Source: Yponomeuta sedellus | Taxonomy: Eukaryota; Arthropoda; Insecta; Lepidoptera; Yponomeutidae | Direction: 5' to 3' | Length of the DNA stretch: 64,000 nt | Assembly (NCBI GenBank): GCA_934045075.1 | Contig: OW203722.1 | Coordinates: forward strand, 10,381,396-10,445,395 | Shown: in pieces, positions 12,543 through 24,500 of the stretch | Numbering within the stretch: position 1 is the stretch's first letter | Layout of the letters: each line of letters starts with the position of its first letter | Notes under the pieces: model-generated | Database searches by the model: none | Told to the model about the DNA's origin: nothing | Seen by the model: only the letters and a program-made list of their open reading frames with translations | Program-made: the position numbers and the translations under genes

Positions 12543-15500
12543 TATTATATCGAAATAGTAATATATATATTACTATTTCGATTTCTCTCTCACCCAAAAG
12601 TTGCCTGGAAGAGATGCTAACACAACAATAAGGTTGCCTTTTGAACTACTAATACTTGAGTAGATTAAATGAATATTGATGTTTTTTGTGCAATAAAGAA
12701 TATATAATAATAATATATCATTATAGAAACAGTTTTTTGACATGGCTATTAATTGAGTACTTATATAGGCCCCTAAGTAGTTTCAGCCACAGAACATAAA
12801 AAAAGAGTAGAAGTCGTAAGTGGGCGGTGCCCGCGTGCCTCACATTAGCAATATATTGCCTATGCGTAGTCGGTGACAGTTTTGTTGACTTCAGTTGCCG
12901 TGCGCTTCTAGTAAAGAAAAAATGGTGAAAACTTTATTAAAATGCCTTGTTATGCTGTGTTAGGGAGCAAAAATAAAAGTTGGGGACCAAAATATACCGA
13001 TCATGCCGTAACATTTCATCTGTAAGACGTATTTCATTGTATTTTTAATTTAATTTGTAATGACATGAACACGGAAACCAATCCGAAAATGACAAAGTGA
13101 AACCACCTTTATTTACTGGTTGGTAAAGTAAAATTTTCATCGAAGAAAGTGTACATTCTCTAGAAATTTCTGTCTTAATTTGAATTCTACTCAATTACGG
13201 ATGGGGGCACACATGATAAAAATCTATCGATAATTAATTGTCTATGACTTAGTAGTCATACAACATACATACTTAACGGTACTTAGGTATTGTAAATTCC
13301 AATTCGTCTAAGTAGGTAAAATAATTATTGTTATTTTATACCTACTTCCTAAGTGCCTTTTTATATGCACCCGGTCTCCGTTTGGTCGCCGGGCCGGGTA
13401 AAGTAGTAATGTATTAGCTCCGGTCGCCGGCTGGTCGTTGTGTGTGTGAAAACTGTCATTGGAGCTCATACATTACTTTTCATGCAAGACATGACATGAG
13501 CACATACAAGACATGAGCACAGCTAGATCGCGATATAGTTTTTCTTCACCAGTTTATCAGGGACTGAAATATTTAAGAAACTATAAAAGTAATTTTAATC
13601 TTAAAAACCTATTTAGAGGCTAAAAATTTCACCCATGCCGGGATTCGACCCCGCAACCTCTGGCTATCCGTACCAGAGGTTGCGGGTTCGAATCCCGGCA
13701 TGGGTGAAATTTTTAGCCTCCAAATAGGTTTTTAAATTTGTTCCTTAGCACGGGTTAGTGCATTAAAAAAATAAAAATAGTGTAATTTTAATCTTACATT
13801 TTTAAATATTCCAACCGAGATGTAAAGTGAGGTTATCCAAAACGACTCATATGGTTTTTGTTACTTCAGTTCAAAACATTAAGTAAATTACTTATTGTAT
13901 TGTTTACCTGTTCAAGTGGTTGTTCTTTTGGCGAGCATCAGATTTTTGTTTTGTTATGTTATTAGTTTTATGGTTTTTTATTATTCTGCCCTTAATACTT
14001 CAACCCCTTTGACAACAGCAAACCGAGGCAATGATAAAACAACACACTCGGAATCAAAAAAATTGGGAAGTGAGTTTTCGTTTAGTTTTACTAAGGAAAC
14101 CGGACACGAAATTAAAATGGAAGGCAGCGATAAGAAGGCTAAATTGGTTCGCAACGAAGGTGAGCACAATATGTTCAAAGTATTTTCATGAACACTTCAT
14201 AATAACTAAAAAAGGTAGAAGGTGGCACTTATGTGATGCAGCAATACCAGAAAAAATGTGCTTCACTTCCAGGTTAGACTCTTGCGTATAAATGAAATTA
14301 TATCAGTACAATCGTTAATTAGTATTACGTATGAAACATGGCGCACAGATAGACAAAGATCTGAATTGAGTCGTTGAATAATATTTCCCGTGTTATAATT
14401 TCTAACGCCGGCGAAGCAGCGGGTTAAAGCTAGTTTTAATACGGGAACATTTTAAAATATTATGAATTCTACCACATTAGAAAATATTATCTACCACATT
14501 GTTTAATTTGTGCATCTATCTACCCTATTAGTATTAATTCTTTATTGCACAAAAGATAATGTAAAAAAGATGCATTTTCGACCAGTAAACCCGCAGGCAA
14601 AAAGAAATAGCTAACAATACTGAGTACCAGTATTCGTATTCGGCCGTTAATGTGTTAAAACTCTTTGTATAATTTGTCGATACGTTCTCCCTATCGACAA
14701 ACTAGAACTCGCATTGTCCCATCCCAAACTGAGAATGTACTTGTTTTTCAATTTTGAACTTTATGTCTTACTAGGTAAAAGTTCTTTTCGGTTCAACGCG
14801 GTGATAGTTCCATCTAGTGTAGAGTAGCGTTACTACAAAATGTCAACCTTAATTTCATCATGTCATTTGACTTTGATCATTGTAAACATTATGAAAAGGT
14901 GCATATTTTACTCGAAACTTTTATGATGTAGACCTTTTCGGCATTGACTTTATTTACCAATGGCAGCTTGGCATTCGTAGTGTGCATTTGGTTTATGTGT
15001 ATCAGTTTGGTTACACTGGTTTTCGTACTATTGTGTCATGTCGCTACTTCTACTCTTTTTTTATGTTCTGTGGTTTCAGCCCAGGGCCCCACAAATTCAA
15101 GATCCGCCCCTGGCAATGACAGCCTTTCCGCACTTGTAATGAATACTATACTCTGATTAGTTAGGATAGGTAGATATAGAGAACTGATTACTGCACGAGT
15201 AGAAAACAATAACGGGAAACGCGTAGAAAACATGACGAACCTCCATTAGTGGACAGGGACAGAAAGATGAGGAAAACAAGGTGAGCCTCGGGCGGTGGCA
15301 TTCTGTTACTATTATTTTATTTTATTAAAAAAACCAACAACGTTACAGAGTTTCATAATTTAAAGTAATGTATGATACCTAGATAAGTAAGGCCAATAAC
15401 AGGTTTATTTTTTAAACTGATAGTATAAGTTAACGTACGCTTTAATTAAACTAAGCTTTGCCGACGACTTTTATTTATTTATTTGCGGGCATACTCAAAT

Positions 15501-18500
15501 AATAGCTTGGCTCATTTTGAATTCCTGCAGGCAGTACTTTCTATTAATTGTTAGAGTCCCTACTGAGTAACCCGTTGCCGCTTTATTCCCTCCAGCTGGG
15601 CAACTGGCCGGAGGCGCTGTTTCTGAGCGAGGCGGCGTGTCGCGACGACCCGTACTCGAGCGCGGCGCGCGTCACGGCCGCGCTGGCGGCGGGGGCGGGG
15701 GTGGGCGCGGGGGCGGGCGCGGGGACGGGGGCGGGCGCGGGGGCGGGCGCCCGCCTCGCCGCCGCCGCGCGCCTCGACCCCGCCGACCTCGTGGCCATGC
15801 ACGACCTAGGTAACTAAAACGATAGGGTCAAGTTTATTCATAATATCATAAGCCTCCTCTACTCGTCGGCAGATGCATCTGAGTGCTTAGTGCGAGTTTG
15901 ACAGATCCAATCGAATAACTTTACTACCGCGTTAATCGAGCATTGAGTAGTGAGTATGAGTAAGTTAACCGTTCGAACTGGCAAAACGCTGTCACAGTAC
16001 AACTCGCACTCGCGTTTATTCGTGATTTGGCCGGTAAACGTGTTCACTTCTCAACGTAAACCATTACTTAACCAAACCAACTCGCACTCAGCAATTTTAA
16101 TATCCATACTTGTCGCTAGGTGGCGCTTCCTCGATGCCATAGAAATATGAGTTTACGTTAACGCGATCGAGTAGTTAAAAAACTCGCACTAAGCACTCTG
16201 CAGACGTCATCTTCCGATGCGTCTGCCGACGTGAGAAGGGGGTGATTTACAATATTCCGATGCGTCTGCCGACGACGTGAGGAGGGGGTGATTTGCAATC
16301 TTCCGATGCGTCTGCCGACGTGAGGAGGGGGTGATTTGCAATCTTCCGATGCGTTTGCCGACGTGAGGAGGAGGTGATTTGCAATCTTCCGATGCTTCTG
16401 CCGACGTGAGGAGGGGGTGATTTGCAATCTTCCGATGCTTCTGCCGACGTGAGGAGGGGGTGATTTGCGTGTCTGTTGTAGGTATTTAACGTCTGCAGAT
16501 GCGTCTGCCTCGAATCCGTTTGTTGTCGGTTTTTGTGACACCGATCGAAGGGATTTGGCGCTAACGTACGGTGCCTGTCCACACGTGTGCCGACGCGTCA
16601 ATTTGATCGGAGTTGCGATTCAGAGTGCACGCATGCTTCTTGCTGTTTTTTATTCTGCCTACTTTCCGCGGTATTCGTAAAACGGTTGAAATGGCCAATA
16701 ATATAAGTACCGAGAAAACTTTTAAGTTTATCAAGTTATACCAAGCAGAAAACAGTTTGTGGAACCCTAAAAATAAATACCACAAAAATCAAAATTTAGT
16801 AATTATACCTACTATTAATAAACTTAACTCTATTGAGGCTACTGTAAAAAATATTGGACAATAGGGCACCTACCCAACCTAGGTGTTTTCCTCATTGAAA
16901 TAAGAAAACTTTAATACCTAATACTTAATGTGCTAAATAAATAAATAGCTGCGGCAGCTACCGCCTCAATATGCATTTTCGTTTCAATATCCGTACGTGC
17001 GACTTGAATCTGTCATGAATGAACAAAGACTGATCGACCCTCAGACGTGTGGACGGTTCGTGGAGATCTATTGGCAGATGCGTCTGCCGACGTCCGCAGC
17101 CGCATCAGCATCTGAAGGCTATAGGTACAGGCTATTTATCCTTACTTGTCCCTATTAGTGAACGAGATTCTACCCATTTAGAGGCTAAAAATTCCACACA
17201 TGCCGGGTCTCGAACCCGCGACCTCTGGCTAACCGTGCCAGCCTTTAAATAGGTTTTTAAGAATTGTCCTTAGCACGGGTTGGTGCATTAAAAAGAATGT
17301 AACATTCTACCCGTAAAGTATGGCTTTTTAGCCGAAATCTGCCATATTCCCATAAATGAAGGCATCGGGGAGACTATTTTAGGCAACACGCTGCCAATTT
17401 TATAAACAAAGTTTATGAACTCGCAAGAAAATGTCGAGTTTTGGCATCAAATGTCAATTTTGAGGATAGAATCTTGTTTACTAAATTGGGTAAGTAAGGA
17501 TAAATAGACTGTACCTACTGTACATCATAATTGAATTTTTAACATAGGTAAGAGCCTTACCTAAGTTAACCATAGTTGAGTACGAAACAATGGTACGAAC
17601 CGTTCATTCATTGGCATTTTTCTTAACTGTTCCTCGCCAGTATATGTCCAAACGCTTCCCGGAAGATGGGATCCCTTTAGTTAGACTTACTGGAATGTGA
17701 CGCGCGTATCATCAATCCCGCCGATCTCATCGCCATGCAGAACCTGGGTAATTGTACTTCACCAGCGTCTGAAAAATATCTTGTTGAGAGTTGGAATCCC
17801 TTAACATCAACCCCGCCTAATTTATCGCCGTACTCGACCTGGGTAACTGTACTTCACCAGCATCTGGATGATCGTCAACTCTGGCGGCGGCAGATTCTTT
17901 ATTATTTATTATACCCTAAGAACTTTTGTACACATTGGATCTCTTCAGAATACAACAATCATAAGAAGAAATATTCAAACATCAGCTTAAACAGATAGCA
18001 CAGACAGTTAAATAACAACGTACGAAACACCATAGAATTGTGAATCATCCCGCTGATCGGGAATGAGAACCAGTAAAGCTAAAGCTTCTAGTTTCCGTAT
18101 TCCACCCAGCGCTGAGCATGGAGAGCGAGGGCGGGGAGGCCGCGGAGGGGGCGGCGGCGCGCTGGGCGCGGCTGCGGGGCGCGGCGGGGGCGGGGCGCAC
18201 GCTGCGCGCCTTCGCCGCGGCCGGACTCGCGCGCTTCCACCACGCCGCCGCCGACCCCAATTCCGCCGAGCATTGGTATGCTTTGTTCCGTTCGTGCAGG
18301 TTTGTTCAGCATTGAGTGCGAAAAGAGAGCGCGCACACTGCGCGCCTACGCCGCTTCCACCACGCCGCCGCCGACGACTCCGAGCATATTGATGTTCATG
18401 TAGGCCTATGTTATGTTTTAAAGTATTGTGCAGTTAAATAAATGTTCTATCTATCTATCTTATCCATCTATCTATATTTTGACCGTTCGTTCGATTCGGT

Positions 18501-21500
18501 CGTGAAAACCATTTTTCGATTTCGGGATCCGCTTTCTGTTACCAATTTCTGTAAAGGTAGGGCGTCCTCCCCAGGCCGCCTAAAGGTTGATTAGATGGTT
18601 GATAGAAACATGAAGAAATTCGGGTAGCACATACAAAGATTGTCAAAAGGAAAACTGCCACTGCTAAGTACACTACATAAGAAGTTACTGTCGAGTAACT
18701 TATAAAAGGAAATAATGCAGCAATATACGTCCCACTGTAGGGTACATGGCTTCTCTCGGAGAGCAGAGGCTTAGTCACCACAAGCGCTCACCGCGGATTG
18801 GCAATTTCAAGTGCTGAGTTCGGTGAACTCCACAGACACCCAGGTTTCTTAACATTGTTTTCCGACACAGTTAGCGAGTTGTATTGTTACCATAATTTCA
18901 CACATGTACGTAAATTTGAAAAGAAAGTCATTGGTACATACCGGGATTTGAACTCTCAACCTCCCGAATGAGAAGTCGGCGTTATCCCGGTCCGCTACCA
19001 CCGCCAAACTTCGTACAAACTTCATTGAAAATTACGCTGACGAAGTTGTTAGTTGTGTAAGGATGGAACAGTGCTCGACCGACGGTCAGCGCTGACCGTC
19101 GCTCGGCGTAGCTATATCTATGCAAGTGTATAAACGCGCACACAGCTACGCTGACGGTACGCGCGTAGTACGTCGTCGGTCGAGCCGTCGTCGGTCCGGC
19201 TCGTCGTACGCGCGTCGGGTCAGGACCTACCGTCAGTCGAGCACTGTTTCCAGCCTAAAGCAGCTTGCCCCGGCAGTGGGAACATACAAGGGTTCATATC
19301 GATCGATATGATGTCGTTCGGTCTGTCAGCCATTGACTGACACATTGATCGTTTGATTGACTGATTGAGCGTGGACAGGTATAGCAGCGTGGGAAGCTGG
19401 GACGCGGGCGTGGCGTGCGCGCTGGCTCGCTTGCACGGGGACGCTGGCGACGCGCACACCGCCAAGCATCACTACCAGGATGTGCGTATGCGTCTCCTGT
19501 CAGTTATCACTTGTCGCTTGCCCCCGTTCTTACTGCCAAATGAATCCATACTCCAGGCCCTACACCAGCGGTCCCGAAACTTTTCAAGCTATGCAAGTGC
19601 TGCGTCTCCTGTCACTTGTCGCTTGCCCCCGTTTTTGCTGCCAAAAGAACCACACACTCTCCAGGCCCTACACCAGCGGTCCCCGAAACTTATCAGGCCA
19701 TGGAACACTTACTAAATTGTCTTCTTTTAGTTTACGGAACCACATATCAAATTCCATATTTGACTTCAATACTCAAGTGACATTATATCAATTCAAAATA
19801 TTATTATACCCAGTGAAATATATAGTTCGTGAAATCCAGTGACTTTTTCACGGAACCCACCTTTAGGAAGAAAGAAAGAAAAGATGTTTGTTATATCATT
19901 ACAGAAACAACACACACAGATAAGTGACTAATAGTAATCGCGGGTTTAGAGCGTTACCGCAGAAGCACAGCAGCCTATATACTTACTCTTGCTAATTTCT
20001 CTTGCTGCTTTTACGTATTTACATACATACATAACCTCACGCCTGTATCCCACTGCCACTTTCCACGATCCTGACAGATCACCTTCGCTTCAGCAACGTT
20101 CATAAGTCGATGCATGCACGCACGCCGGTTCCGGGTACTTTTTATCTTTCCCTTTGCTAATACCTACATCCCCTATTTGGTCGAATAACGTATTTAGGAC
20201 CAATAAAAACATTTTCAAGGTATTTTTTTTATTGACTAGCTGTTGCCGGGACTATGTTCGCCTGGTAAATTTAATGTGTAAATTCCGGGATAAAAACTAG
20301 ACTATGTACAACTTCAGACTATAATCTATCTTTGAGTCTAATTTAATTCAGATTCTTCCAGTCGTTCATGGTTAAGGAATAAACATCAACAGGATTAATT
20401 TGTGTTCAGATTTAGCCGGTATAAGTTACCTTCGGGGATATGGGAATATAAAGGTTTACACAGATTTACACGTGGGAAGCTCTTCGCCCTTTATAGTAAC
20501 ACTAACGGGCTTGGTTATAAAAACACAATTCCTTAATACACTATAGAACGCTTACTAAAGTAGTCTGTGCTGAAGATTCTATAATGAAAAAACGTAACCA
20601 CAGATTAGGTATATAATACGCGTCTAAGAGTGTTTTCCACAGCGCACGATTCCAATTAATGATTCTCATTAATGTTCTTAATTAAACATAACTATTACGA
20701 GTATGCACTTTAAACATAATTTAATCTATTTACCTTAATAAACCCGGAATGGAACATACAAAACTGAGCTTGGCAAAAAAGTTTTATTTTTAAACATACT
20801 GTATAGTGAGATTGCACTAGTGTGAGAACTGTGAACGTGCCAGCTTTAGTTAACCGACCTGTAATGTTCCAGGTGGAAGCGGTATGGCCGTGTGAGGTAT
20901 CAGCGCTGGAGTGGCTCGGCGCTGAAGCGCGCAGCACCGACCCGGAGTCCGCGCTGCAGTACTACCGCCGCGCCGCGAGGCTGCAGCCCAACAATGTGAG
21001 AACTACATTTAACCCTCAATTGGCCATGGCTAGTATGAATTTTACATTTGCTTTGGACTTTATTTCTAATTGATAAGGTTCAATTTCATGTGGGTACTCA
21101 AATCATATATTGTGTATCAGCTGTTGGTTTCCCATTGATAATTTTCTTATAATATAAAAATTAATCGCTGAATGTGTTGGTAAGCGCAAATCTCGAGATC
21201 AGCTGAACCGATTTCGCTAATTCTTTTTTTAGAATATTCCTTGAAGTACAAGGATGGTTCTTACGGAGAGAAAAAGTAAAAAAAAATAAAGAATCGACTG
21301 TTAGGCGGTACGAACTTCGCTGGGTCAGCTAGTTAATAAATAAATAAAATGCTATAGCCATATTAAGGGTAAGGCTGCTGTTACATCTCTAATGCTATCT
21401 CGCTCACACAATCTAACGTCATTGTAATAAAATGAGTATACTTTGTATGAGAGCGGTGGAACGTAACGGAGCGGTAGAACACCAGCTCCTCCATCAAAAT

Positions 21501-24500
21501 GACTTTGTTTTCTAAGTTACGTACATTTGTTAAGTTATAGTAGCACTCGCTAACCTGAAGAAAAACATCGTGAGGAAACCTGAGTGTGTCTGGTATTTAA
21601 CTACCTCAGCGCTTGAAATTGCCAATGCGCGGTGGGCACGCGTGGTAATTAAGCCCATACTTTCTCTTACTGAGAGGCCTGTATCTGCAGTGGGACGTTT
21701 ATAGGCTAGATAAAAAAATGCTTTTCATAAATAAGGTCTAGGGGTTTGATAAATAATAAAATTGGAACTATAGGTACTCAATGCAATCATTTCTCTTTGC
21801 TAAGTTTATTTCCAATTGTAAGCATGATCAATCCTCGATTCGTGTGCTCTAAATGTAATGGCAATCAAACCATTCCGAACGAAAACTTCTGGAAGTGTAC
21901 AAATCTGAGACTTGGACTGACTTGGATTTGGACCTGGATAGAAAATGGCGTAGAAAATTGCGTTGAATGCGCGCCAGCATAAGGGATGCCTGCAAACATC
22001 TCGTAAGGACTCAATTAGTCTCTTCGGGAATCGAAAAAGGAGGGCCTCCAAGGATCACTTGGAAAAGATCCATAGGCCAATGTGGATTGGTACTAGCTGC
22101 TGCAAACCACCATAAGAAGTGAAAACTATAGTTAATGCTCTTCGCGCCCACAGTAGTTAAAGAACCCGAAAAAAATAAGGTTTTTTAGCGCCGTTGAAAC
22201 TCTTAAAACTCTAAGACACTTTTTTTTACAGAAACTATAAATCTACTTTTATAGTTTTTACAAAAAAAAGTCTCACAAATCTCTCAATCATGATTGTATT
22301 TTTTAGAATCTACAATCTAGAACATAAGGCCAAAACCCTAGCACTAGCATTTCCTTTAAAAACGGCCGTCTTTGCATAAATGCTGTGCAGGTCCTTGATC
22401 CTATGCTTTCGGTCGAGGATCCCACAATCACTACTCATATCAATGAGAGATTAGTAAGCCACTTTTTGCTAGAACGACCTGTGAAAGAAGAGATTATCTA
22501 TTTTGATGAAGAAAATGAGTGAACCCTGTATTCGGCAGTGGGCATTCGGGCCTGCAGGAATAATATCAATTCGTTTAGTGCACCCTAGCTAACATAAACC
22601 ATTGAATTTGAAGTAAAATTCAATGCATAAACAATCCCAAAGTCTATGTTATACGTTTACAAGTACTGCCTTATCTAATTAAATAGCGTCGGAAAAACTG
22701 GTTCAGTTGTGGTATGAACCGGATAGGAAGTGATACCTACACGTGATGTACTTACTTAATTATATTTATCAACGTGCAGTTAGAAACAACAGCAGACTAA
22801 TCTAATGAGCGTGATAAAATACGTGTGCTTGCTTGCTGGGTGCATCTTAGAAAGCATTTATTGGTTACACCGAAAATCAAATATTTTGGGACCTGTTCAT
22901 ACGAAATTTTTCTTTCGAACTACGACCAACTTTATAAACGCGTAAAAAATCCGGTCGTAGACTATGCACACTAACTTGCGCAAGTTGGTACGAGTGCAAT
23001 TACTTCGACGTATAAAGCTTTTGGTTAGTGCGGTGGATAGTTCTCGTTACCAGTCTTTATATTACTCGTTATCAACCCTTGTATGTCCCCACTGCTGGGG
23101 CACGGGTCTCTTCTTGCATCGCAGGACTAATATTATATATATTACAAATATTATAAAATTTGAAAGTATGTAAAGGAAGGCCAATGAGACGAGATAAAGA
23201 ATGTAAACAAAGTATCAGGGGTTCAAAACATTTTTATTTGAATAAATTATAGTTATACAAATTTCGGATTCTCTATTCTAATCGCTGTAGTCTGTATTAT
23301 ACTATTTTTTATTTTTAATGCACTAACCCATGCTAAGGACAATTTTAAAAACACTGATGCCGGTGAGTCGCCCATTAGCTCTGTTGGATAGAGCGCTGGC
23401 ACGGATAGCTAGAGGTCGCGGGCTCGAATCCCGGCATGGGTGGAATTTTTAGCCTCTAAATTATAGGTTTTTAAAATCGTCTGTATTAGTCAAACATGAT
23501 TAACCGGAAGAGTCCGAATCAGCCGTATTTATGACAAAACTATCCATAGTATTATCAATCATGTTGTCAATATGGCTATGAAAATTGTCCTCGTATCACT
23601 TCGAATGCAATCTAAACAGGAATGAACTATTATAGTTCACAAAATGGCGGATGACACCAAATGTTGACAACTGCGGTACTGAAAGTTTTCCTGCACCACG
23701 AAATACGCAACGACAGCTGTCGTCGATCAAATGACGCTATTACCGCACATGTTTGACAAGGACAGTGATAATAATCGCTCACTATCGCAATGTAACTCAG
23801 TAACGGCCCGTTTGTTTACATTCTTTATTTCGTCTCCTTGGCCTTCCTTCATGTATGGGTGTTTTTTACTCAATCACGTCAGAAAGGCTGTTAGGATGAA
23901 ATGCGGTACAGAGATAGACTATAGTCTGGAATACTCTATATAGGCTACTTTTTATCCCGGAAAAATACACAAAAAAAATCTTTGCGACCGAAGTCGTGGG
24001 TAGCAGCAAGTCATCTATAAAAGAAAGGAAATACTTTTATTTGACGACACTGTACCAAAAACATAAAATCGATCGTAGTAATTAACGAAATTGGGGGTAA
24101 CAGTAACACTAACGCGTCGGTAAAAATTAACGTAGGAATAGGATAGTGTCGGAATGTTCTGAGTATTGAGGCCCTAAAAAGGGGGCAACTCCTCGTAATG
24201 TTGCAATAATAATAAACATTTGTTTCGGCTAAAACATAGATTCATATTGTTGTAAGTCGCCTTAAAACTATGTTAGTAGGCTTAATAGATACTTAATTTA
24301 AAACTGGTTTAAGTTATTTTAACAATAATAATCGTTATCAACCCTTGTATGTCCCCACTGCTGGGGCACGGGTCTCTTCCTGCATCGAAGGAAGGTTAGG
24401 CCATACTCCACCACGGGGGCCAAGTCCGGGTTGGTGAAGGATTGTAAGACAGTGGCGGGCCTTACTGTCAGAAGTTATCAAGTCAAGGCATCTGACATGG

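Larger units (their letters stand above)
11536..15112. mobile_element. 3.6-kb hAT-like DNA transposon in IFT88 intron 10
   Basis: Ends CAGGGCCGGATCT and AGATCCGCCCCTG form a terminal inverted repeat with subterminal CAGCCCAGGGCCCC on both sides. The 8-bp duplication GCAATGAC is perfect at 11528-11535 and 15113-15120. A paralogous empty site at 7953-7960 confirms the insertion. The interior has no intact transposase. It holds a TA microsatellite, fold-back sequences, an inverted SINE dimer (13601-13735) and degenerate THAP exons. An 8-bp duplication with CAGGG ends fits hAT. THAP domains are more typical of P and Kolobok elements, so the interior may be nested or captured. Confidence 0.85.

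Noticed and set aside
12286..12631. Tyr/Ile-rich frames of about 100 codons
   Set aside because: Encoded by a TA microsatellite; read on both strands.
15560..15817. Antisense Pro/Ala/Arg-rich frames
   Set aside because: Shadows of GC-rich IFT88 exon 11; no initiation or splice context.
16212..16470. Regular short repeats resembling a CRISPR array
   Set aside because: Units are contiguous with no unique spacers, in a eukaryotic intron with no cas genes.
16158..16601. 147-codon minus-strand frame with repeated SPPPHVGR peptides
   Set aside because: It is the translated 43-bp minisatellite; the repeat without stops reflects unit length, not selection.
17640..17750. Intact alternative IFT88 exon 11
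   Set aside because: All frames from the nearest acceptor meet a stop before the conserved end; treated as a pseudo-exon.
23320..23480. Possible tRNA gene
   Set aside because: The same sequence recurs five times in the window with a common non-tRNA tail; tRNA-derived SINE.
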